This document shows, piece by piece, positions 55,960 to 64,000 of a stretch of DNA of 64,000 nucleotides. The position numbers and the translations under genes were made by a program. Every line of letters begins with the position of its first letter. The stretch's first letter is position 1. Under the pieces are notes generated by a model, which was not told where the DNA came from, did not search any database, and saw only the letters and a program-made list of their open reading frames with translations. Source of the DNA: Taxillus chinensis (lineage: Eukaryota > Streptophyta > Magnoliopsida > Santalales > Loranthaceae); contig CM042086.1 of assembly GCA_023512835.1 (NCBI GenBank), positions 12,428,809-12,492,808 on the forward strand, written 5' to 3'.

Positions 55960-56240
55960 CTGTTTTATTGGAAAAACAAGATAGTATTATTAATAAGGAA
56001 AAAAAAACTACGTGAAATACCCAAAGGAAAAGCCCAATACGAGGATTGGGCTACATACAAATGGCCTAGCATCCCACTGTGAATAAGCAAAGGCCATAGT
56101 GCCCAAACAAGAAGTCCTCATGGCCCAACAAGGATAACAAACAACAATTGGGCTGCGGGAGAGACTGGGCCAGGAGAACTGTGCACCTCGTATGGCTTCA
56201 AGTTCATGTATGTTCGGGAAATTTGTTAAAGGTTTAGATC
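55960..56240 (-). mobile_element. 3' end remnant of a second LINE
   Basis: On the plus strand an A-rich start is followed by ACCCAAAGGAAAAGCCCAA, then ATCCCACTGTGAATAAG. This parallels the 3' end of the AP4S-intron LINE (CCCCAAAGGAAAGGCC ... CCCCTACTGTG at 40205-40250). Only the terminal few hundred bases remain and no frame is visible. Confidence 0.4.
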
Positions 56241-57689
56241 AAATTAGCTACCCCTAATATTCACTGCATACGTTGTACAACTACGGGGTCTGTAGGATGG
56301 CATAAATTTGCAGGGAGTTCAAACGCAAGAATGGCAAGGCTTTTTAAGGATTACTTTAAAAATATGCTGAGCTGGTTACGGTGAGGTGAGCTTCCAATGG
56401 CAATAACTCTCTCCACCTCACCTTGGATTACTTTGATTACAGTATAATTAAAATTTATAATTACTTTTTTTTTATAATTTAGATGTTATAACTTTAATAT
56501 TTAATTATTTATAAATGAGTCTTGATATCCACGTGATGTATATAACCTATGCCGCGGCATATGAGTATTTTTATCAAATTCTAAATTTGCAGATATTAGC
56601 CAAGTATTTTAATCAGCTTGGTATATGCATATGGCTATACATTTCAGCTTTATTGTTTTCCTATAATTAAGTAGAGTTGGGGAGCACATACTAATCATCA
56701 TATTACTTTCACCAGGTGGTTTAATAATGTTTACGCGTGTTATTAAATATAGACGCCAAATGGATGGGAGGAAATGATATTAATAATTCTAGGAAAATAT
56801 ACGAATAAACTCGCTTTGATGGGGGTAAATAATATCAGGACTTACTAACCTTGAAATCATTAGGTGTAAATTTATTTTTATTAGTTTGAAGAATTATTTT
56901 AACAAAAAGTTAAAAATTTTATTTTTCATATCATTTATTTTAATAAAAAATATAAATAAATTATATTTAATTTATTACTATTCACTCTTTATCTATTAAA
57001 AATTATATTTTTTTTTCAACATTTTTAATTTTTTAATTTTTTTGCCATATTTAATTTTAATTTTAAATAATAAATATTTTAATTAAAAATAAATTAAAAT
57101 AAATTTTTAAAAAATAACTTATTAAAATAAAAAACTAGTTTAAATTATTTTAAAGAATAGATTACAACGACCCACTATAATATCACTGTAATTAATCTGA
57201 TGGGAACGTATAGACGGATAGGTGATTTTTTGTCCTTAAATTACAAATTTAAAGCCCATCTGAATTTTTTAAAATTGCCCAAAAGTCAGATGGCCCAGAG
57301 GCCAGAGGGGTAGCCAGCCATTAATTATCATGTAATCCTTGACTGATGGCGAGAATGAGATGGTCTAACTGGTAGCCTCACCGTCATAAATAGGTGCATG
57401 GCTGAGTCATGGACTCATGGGCAAGTGGATTTGATCGTAGCCGTAGGGGGTAAATTGCCCCTAACACGGTAACACCTACATCTCGCGCTCGCGCATGCGC
57501 ATGCGCATTAAAGGAAAACACAAACCCATTTACTGCCCACCAGCTTCGATAAGTTATCGAATTTAGTTTGGGTCTTATCCGATTCACTAATATAATATAG
57601 AATTTTTAAAAGTAAATATAAGTAAAACCCTCTGGCCCCCTCTGATCACCCCGACCTCATCGGAGCAGATTGGGTTCAAGGTGAGGCTA
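56241..57689. other. AT-rich intergenic DNA
   Basis: No gene. The stretch 57480-57510 has an alternating purine-pyrimidine run CGCGCATGCGCATGCGCAT. The stretch 57250-57560 is less AT-rich but not coding. Confidence 0.55.
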
Positions 57690-58325
57690 CGTGGTGGGCA
57701 ATGGATACCCGCTCCCGCATGCGGGGCGGGTTATCCCGCCTAGGCAAGAGCGGGATGCGATTTTTAAACTTGACACTCCACCCCAGGCGGAGACGAAGAG
57801 CAGTAATAAGTACCGGGGTATCCCGTCCCGCTTAATTTTAATAATATTTATTTATAATTTTATAATATTTTAAATATTATTATTTATGATTTTTAATATT
57901 TTTAAATGATATTTATTATCGTAAAATTAAATCATTTTTAATAATTTTAAAGTTAAAAATGATATAGAAATTTGATTTAAGTCAAAATTATTGATATAAA
58001 CAGATCCAATAAAAATTGATAATAAGATGCGGGCAAATCGAACCTTATTCGCAGACACATTAAAAATTGGTATATCGTGTCACACCTATATATGGAACAT
58101 GATACAATCTTAAAATTGAATCTACTGCCTAAGCGAGAACAAGAGACACTAATATGTTGATTACGCCCCCGGTAGGACTCGAATTACTTCTATTAACTGT
58201 TTCGTAGAGCTTCTAAAAGATAAAATTGTCTTAAAAGAGAAATTAATAAAAGCTGTTAGCGAGGTGCGGGCGGATGAAACCTCCCCTCATGTACCCCACT
58301 CCCGCTATAGCGGGTAGCACCCCTA
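57690..58325 (+). mobile_element. hAT-like non-autonomous element, GC-rich-ended family, copy 1
   Basis: The left end is GTGGTGGGCAATGGATACCC, and the right end on the minus strand is TAGGGGTGCTACCCGCTATA. Ends of the form TAGGGGTG are common in plant hAT derivatives. The termini are GC-rich with CCCGC/GCGGG words that can pair (GCGGGATGCG, CCCGCTATAGCGGG); the core is AT-rich. The match to the copy at 63500 runs over at least 450 bases in the same orientation. No coding capacity. Confidence 0.72.
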
Positions 58326-58535
58326 ATGTATAGGAGTCCAACAATATCCGATTCAGAGATTCGATCCGTTACTATCACTACACCTTCAAAAAAAAGTTCA
58401 TACATACGAATTTGATGATTTTTTTAAATATTTATGGTTCTTTTGATAATTATGGCTTTTTAAAATATTGGGAATAAAAGCCGTCATACCATTGGATGTA
58501 AGACTTGAGGATGACTGATTTCTCTCTTGCAGTAG

Positions 58536-58775
58536 TCGGGCATTATAGCAGGAACATCAGCAGTCCTGAGTGGTCGGGTCGGTTTCCAGCCTGTAAGCAA
58601 GAAGGGCTTCTGGGTTATAGGCTATGCTCTGCATGGGTCTGCAGACAGCTGCCATGCTTGGACGTGGTGGTGGAATGAGCCTTTTGTTGCCCTATTTTTG
58701 TTGCGGCAAGTTCATTATGCAGCAATGATGCCATCTGTTCCAATTATTCAAGCATGTCAACAACAGATACACTAG
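58536..58775 (+). other. 79-codon coding-like frame, possible exon remnant
   Basis: Just after a pyrimidine tract and AG (CTCTCTTGCAGTAG) an open frame runs SGIIAGTSAVLSGRVGF ... KKGFWVIGYALHGSADSCHA, then WTWWWNEPFVALFLL, to a TAG at 58773-58775. Composition is near 50% GC in a strongly AT-rich setting. I do not recognise the protein and see no matching upstream exon, so it may be a last-exon remnant or a captured fragment. Confidence 0.25.
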
Positions 58776-59553
58776 GCATTTGCATTAGTTGAATTTGTTC
58801 TTTATTTCTTGGGTAGGTAGTCAATTATAAACTACTTGGTTTTGTTGTTGATCATAAGAAATAACTAACAGTTGATGTGATACGTTTTATTCCTTTGGAT
58901 TGATTTTATTCTTTGTAAGCCATTTGAGTTTGACAGTTGTGTGGTATTAATCAAGTTTATTCACATTTGCAAGTGAAAATTCGTAAATTTGATCAAGAAA
59001 TTGTTTACTGTACACGTGAGCATTCAGTTTTATATTTTATATTTTTATTTTTAAAAATAAATAGAATATTATTTGGTTTTTTTTACATGTTTACTTTTAT
59101 TTTTAAAAATTATATTTTTTTATTTATTATTTATTATAATCAGTTAAGTTTTTTATATATATATATATATATATATGTCAAACAAATATAAAAAATTATT
59201 TGAATGATAAAAATTATTTATTTAATAATTATTTGAAGATTTTTTTAAAATTTTATTTAAAATTATTTTAGAAAATTCGATGTAGATTTTTTTATTGAAT
59301 TTTTAAAATTATTTTTAAATTATATAAAAAATATTATTATAGAAGATTTAATATTATTACTCTTAGTCGAAGCTAATAGTGTATTTTATTGAATTTATAA
59401 TTTTAAATAGATATAATATTATTATGATGTTTTAACTTATAACATTAACTATGGGGAGAATTATAATTTGCCTACGGATTGCGTTCAAAATTCAAATATG
59501 ATTAAAGAGAATATTATTCAATATTCATATTCAAATAAATTGAATATTAATCA
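58776..59553. other. AT-rich intergenic DNA
   Basis: Includes a TA run at about 59154-59176. No gene. Confidence 0.55.
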
Positions 59554-59571
59554 CATAAGGATTTAATATGA

Positions 59572-59677
59572 TTTTTTTTTCTTTTTCTTTTAATCCCACG
59601 GTGGAAAGAAGCGGAACTCGATCGCCCGACCTCCACTCTTCTTCAAAAGGAAGCGTCCCTTTGCCAGCTGAACCAAT
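59572..59677 (-). mobile_element. tRNA-derived SINE with target-site duplications
   Basis: Read on the minus strand, the element starts ATTGGTTCAGCTGGCAAAGG, containing a perfect pol III A box (TGGTTCAGCTGG). It continues to GGGCGATCGAGTTCC, a B box with one mismatch, and ends in AAAAGAAAAAGAAAAAAAAT. It is flanked by 18-base repeats differing at one position: CATAAGGATTTAATATGA at 59554-59571 and CATATGGATTTAATATGA at 59678-59695. The element is about 106 bp, short for a SINE, with almost no body beyond the tRNA-like head. Everything except the class name was read directly. Confidence 0.82.
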
Positions 59678-59699
59678 CATATGGATTTAATATGAAGGA

Positions 59700-62600
59700 A
59701 TTGGATGATTTGATCCAATATAAATATAATTTCATTTCATATATTCGAGAGTCTTGCATACGTCAATAGTCGTGCCTTCGCCTTACATTTTCGTTGTTTC
59801 TTTAGTTTTTAATTTCAAAAAATATAATATTCATTTCGCCATTAACGTAACAAACAATCCTTCACCTTTAGACTCGAAATTAGTCCAACCCTTGCACTTC
59901 GCGGCTGACACAGGCAAGGGCTACACCCCCCCGCAATTATCTCGTTTTGTCAAATCAGCCTCTTAAAAAAACAGATTTTTATTTTTAAAAATAATAATCG
60001 AAATTTAAAAACCGTCTGATATGCATATTTTATAGATGATGAGAATTTATTTTTTAAAAAAAGTAATTATTTTTTATTTTTTAAATCAAAATTTATGTTA
60101 GTGAAACATTCAAATTAATTATTTTCTTTTATTTTATCTATTTTCTTATTTATACCTAATACATATTTCGTGGAATTTATTTTATAAATTTTTTAAAATA
60201 CATTTTTTTTCGTAATGCATTTTTTTCAGAATTTAAATTTAAATATCAATTTCAATAAAAAAATAATTATAAAACTAAAATACAAATAAAAACACATCCT
60301 TAGAATATCTCCCGATACTGTTATTTATTTATTTTACATGTAAAGAGTTTTATTATATTTATTTTTTTAATATAGAGATAGATTGAAAATTGTATTAGAG
60401 CATTTACAAAGATATTTGATTCTTTCTTTGTGGAGAATATGAAATATTTTAAAGATGTTCTTAATTTCGGAAGAATAAATATTTTAAAAGAAACAAAACC
60501 GGGGCAATTTTCTGTTTTTTGTTTTGTTTTGTTTTTTTTGGCTTCATAGAAGCGGGCAGCACAAGTTTTGTTGAAGTATTTACCTCATGTCTCCAATTTT
60601 CCTGCGTTTATCATCAAATTTGGAAATTGGAATGAAGCATATCTTTATACCCCCCGTTTGTCCAACATATTTCCTAATATTGATTCCTAATTTTCTGCGA
60701 GTTTGAACAGCACACATGTCGATGAGGACCAGCATAATGCGTTGACATTACTTTATGTTAACGATGTTTCCCTTCATTATTTATAGCACGAGGTCGTGTG
60801 ACTTCACGTGGCCCCAAAAAAACAAATGTAAAAAAGTGCCTAGGTTTATACCCACTCCTCTCCCCCTAAAAATAATAACTAAAAACGCAACCTTTTTTTC
60901 CACTCTCAGCCCAAACAGCCCCTACCTCGCAGATTCTCCGTATCTCTCCGACAGCGGCAGCTTACATTATTTAAAACAAAACATTCAACGGGCGGGGTTT
61001 ACTACCCTCACCTGCGGGTGGCAGCCGCCGGTCCGAAAGGACGAAAGTGCCCATACAACAGTTGATTGAAAATTAAATTATGTTTCTATTTAATTTTAAA
61101 AATAATTTTTTAAAAAAAAAACTATATTTAATACCCACCAATAATTTTAAATTTATCAAATTTATTACTTTTAAAAAATAATTAAAATTTTAAAAATAAT
61201 ATTATCGGCTTAATTAAATTATTTGTTTGGTTCGGGGCGGCCGCCTTCTCCAACGCTGCAACCTATCCTCCTATGCCTTTGGGAATTCGGGAAGCTAAAT
61301 CCGACAAGTACCAACCTATCCTCCCATCCCCGATGTCTAAATTTTATTTTGACAAGGACACTATATGATATATCAATCAATCATAGTCACTTCAAATGTT
61401 AGTCTCTCTGTTTTTTTTCTATTTAATTTATTAGAAATTTTAAAGCAATATTAATCGCCCCTAGGGCGTGTTTGGTTATATAGTTAAAAGTATTTTTCTA
61501 TGTTTAAATATAAAAATATGATAGTCCTAGAATTAAATTTTGTTGTTTGATTTACGTTATGAATTTCTGTGTTCAAATTGTCTTACTATAATAAAACTAA
61601 TACTCGAAAACGTAATTTCAAAAATACCATTACAATGTTTTCAACCAAAAACAGACAGTGGCATTTTAGAAATTTTAATTCGATATTAATCTCTTAAACT
61701 TTCTCGTTTAAGTTATTTTTCAAAAATCATAGTTCTTCACCTCTTTATCGGTCACATTTATTTATATTATCCCTAGGAGAAAATTGTTTTTTTTTTCAAT
61801 TTTAATTCTTATAAGTCGTAAGATATTTATGCCCATTAGCATCAATAATAATGGAATCAAAATCGTTTTGATTCTCACGTTTAGAACACTAAAAACGGGA
61901 ATTAATGATTATCATGAGAATTTTACGGCCAATTTGGTTGGGTATTTCAAAGAACTGATTTTGTTTTTAAAACTATAACTCAATCAATATGATTGGTACA
62001 CCTATTTTATTAATAAAATAGATATTTTAAAAAATAATTAATCAATCTTGCCATCATCGTTGAGCATAAATTAAAACCGACAGGGCAAATTACATTTTTG
62101 TCCAAAACTCGCACCATGTATGAGACTTGCAAAAAAAACCGTTGCAGGCATTCTAATGCTTATAATCAAATTCAGGATTACCTGCAGACCAAGACTTTTG
62201 TTCCCTGAGGTGGGGTGGGGTGGAGACGTGGAGTGGAGACACTTACCATATGTATATATAATGATATAATAGATTAAGGGTACAAACAACTTGTCCCTCC
62301 TAATTCCTTAATTACTGTATGAATATATTTAAAATAATAAATATTAAAACACAATATTAAATACGATCTATTATCCATGACCCTACCTATTAGACAGAGA
62401 GACTAAAGTCATTTATTTTTTCAGATTTATTTTTTATTTATCATCAGGCTTTGTTAATGAAATCACGAATCCGCTCCTGTTCATAATCTCTCTTAGAGCG
62501 CTCTCCCTATCGCACTGTAAACTATTTGGAGTATAGCATTGTGCTGACATTGAATAATTATAAATATGTTTAGTTTGAGTTTTAATTTATGTAAACTATT

Positions 62601-63499
62601 AAGTCGAATTTTTATTAATTATAAACTGAAAATAATTTATGTTTGATGAAAAATTGAATGCATTTTTAAAATAGTGTGTTATTTTGTAAAGAAAATTTTC
62701 ATAAAATAGGGACAAAATGTGAGCCCATTAAATAAAGTAAGAGAAAAAAATCTTTCATTAAAACAAATTTTAAATTTTAAAACCGAAACAAAAATAGAAA
62801 TAATTTATTAATATATAAATATAATTTACTTGTTTTGAAAATTATATTTTAAAATTAAAGAATTTTAATTTTATTTAAATATTATTTTTAAATACGTTAA
62901 TCCTGAATTATTCCATTCGTACTAAACGCATATTGAGTCTCAAAATCATCCCTCCATATCACTGAATTTTGGATGTTACAATATCATATTTTTATATACC
63001 AAACAAAACATAGGAAATGACTTTAAGTCTAATTAATCCAGTCCATGTTCGTGTCATCTCCCATATCACACGTACTCTCGGAGAAAATGAAAGTGAAGCG
63101 GGCCAACGATGATAAAAGGCAAAAATTAATAAACTAATAATGAATAATTAACGTCATGAAAGATGGTGGTTGTGCAGCGTATGAGGACAGGGACTGGTGG
63201 TGTCGTAGGGGATGCAGGGGAGTGCAATGATGATTGATGAGGGGGTTATTTTCCATGTCCTGCCATCACCCTTAGCTCTTCTTCTATGCTATGGTTAGAA
63301 ATGCAAGGCAACTTGATGGAGGAGATGAGGTTTATTATTTTTTCATTTATTTATTTTAATGCATAAAATTAATTAATTGCCTGATCATTATTTACCTTTT
63401 AAAGTTAAATGTCAAGTCGCATAATCTTTATATCATCTTATCTAAATGCCAAAATTGTTTTTTTTTTAAAGGTAGAGGGGCAGAATGCACGATATAAGA
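59700..63499. other. Gene-poor AT-rich DNA
   Basis: No convincing gene. Short GC-richer patches at 59860-59940, 60840-61070 (with GCGGGTGGCAGCCGCCGG) and 61235-61345 give only isolated open frames. The stretch 63165-63310 is likewise balanced but unassigned. Confidence 0.55.
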
Positions 63500-64000
63500 T
63501 AGGGGTGGGCAACGGATACCTGCCCCCGTTTCCCCGCCCGCTATCCGCTCCGCTCCCGCTATGCAGGGCAGGTTACCCCGCCAAAGCAAGAGCGGGGTGC
63601 GGTTTTTAAACTTGACACCCCGCCCCAGGCGGGGACGGGAAGCGGTAATAGGTAGCGGGGTACCCCGCCCCGCTCCCGCCCCGTGTAATTTTAATAATAT
63701 TTATTTATAATTTTATAATATTTTAAATATTATTATTTAGCTATTATTTATGATTTTAAATATTTTTGAATGATATTTATTATTGTAAAATTAAATTATT
63801 TTTAATAATTTTTTGATTAAAAATGATGTAGAAATTTGATTTAAGCCAAAATTATTGATATGGACAGATCTAATAAAAAGCAATAACAAGATGTGAGCAA
63901 ATCGAACCTCATTCACAGACACATTAAAGAACGTTATATCCTATCACGCTTATATATGGAACGAGATACAATCTTAAAATTTAATCTACTACCTAAGCGA
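63500..64000 (+). mobile_element. hAT-like non-autonomous element, GC-rich-ended family, copy 2 (cut by window end)
   Basis: Begins TAGGGGTGGGCAACGGATAC and follows copy 1 through the GC-rich head (CCCCGCCCGC ... AGCGGTAATAGGTAGCGGGG), the AT-rich core and ATATATGGAACGAGATACAA to the last base of the window. Its head is longer and more GC-rich than that of copy 1, so it is probably closer to the founder sequence. Confidence 0.75.

Noticed and set aside
57480..57510. CGCGC/GCATGC run as a CpG island promoter
   Set aside because: It is only about 30 bases of alternating purine-pyrimidine, with no adjacent gene or TATA box.
58160..58185. B-box-like GGTAGGACTCGAATT as a tRNA gene
   Set aside because: No matching A box or acceptor stem, and it lies inside a hAT-like element.

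Overview
The window is nuclear DNA of a flowering plant, almost certainly a eudicot. The intergenic DNA is very AT-rich, the genes are split by many GT-AG introns, and the proteins match plant-only or plant-type families (a SIAMESE-related CDK inhibitor, plant-type vacuolar gamma-glutamyl transferase, plant AP-4 sigma). The transposon debris is also typical of plants: TRIM, hAT and PIF/Harbinger MITEs, L1-type LINEs and tRNA-derived SINEs. There is no operon, CRISPR array or prokaryotic feature. The species cannot be named from the sequence alone.

Layout. 0-9 kb: AT-rich intergenic DNA with a complete 540-bp TRIM retrotransposon (5225-5764) and a 928-bp Harbinger-type MITE (7546-8473). 9.1-9.5 kb: an intronless SMR cyclin-dependent kinase inhibitor on the minus strand. 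9.7-15.5 kb: intergenic DNA with an 87-base C homopolymer and two isolated GC-rich islands. 15.5-17.9 kb: a broken, unidentified spliced gene on the plus strand carrying a hAT-like MITE. 21.2-24.8 kb: an At3g52170-like DNA-binding protein (minus, 4 coding exons plus a 5' UTR exon). 28.9-34.9 kb: the alpha subunit of the mitochondrial processing peptidase (minus, 13 exons, 514 aa). 38.9-44.5 kb: the AP-4 adaptor sigma subunit (plus, 4 exons, 143 aa), with a dead LINE in its 4-kb first intron. 44.85-46.56 kb: a rearranged gamma-glutamyl transferase pseudogene. 48.3-51.9 kb: its intact parent gene (minus, 7 exons, about 630 aa). 52-64 kb: gene-poor DNA dominated by short direct repeats, MITEs, a LINE remnant, a SINE with clear target-site duplications and two copies of a hAT-like element.

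I rebuilt the four multi-exon genes by hand from frame continuity, splice consensus and family alignment. In each, the exon lengths sum to a whole number of codons, which supports the models. The genes have unrelated housekeeping roles (cell-cycle exit, probable organelle or nuclear DNA binding, mitochondrial import, vesicle sorting, glutathione turnover) and no cluster logic.

I found no evidence for a new biological system. The most informative structure is the GGT parent/pseudogene pair. The pseudogene retains exons 4-7 but jumps from intron 3 straight into sequence matching 2.7 kb further upstream of the parent gene. It has lost a splice acceptor, the GGSGG oxyanion loop and the C-terminal frame, and appears to carry two diverged copies of exon 5.
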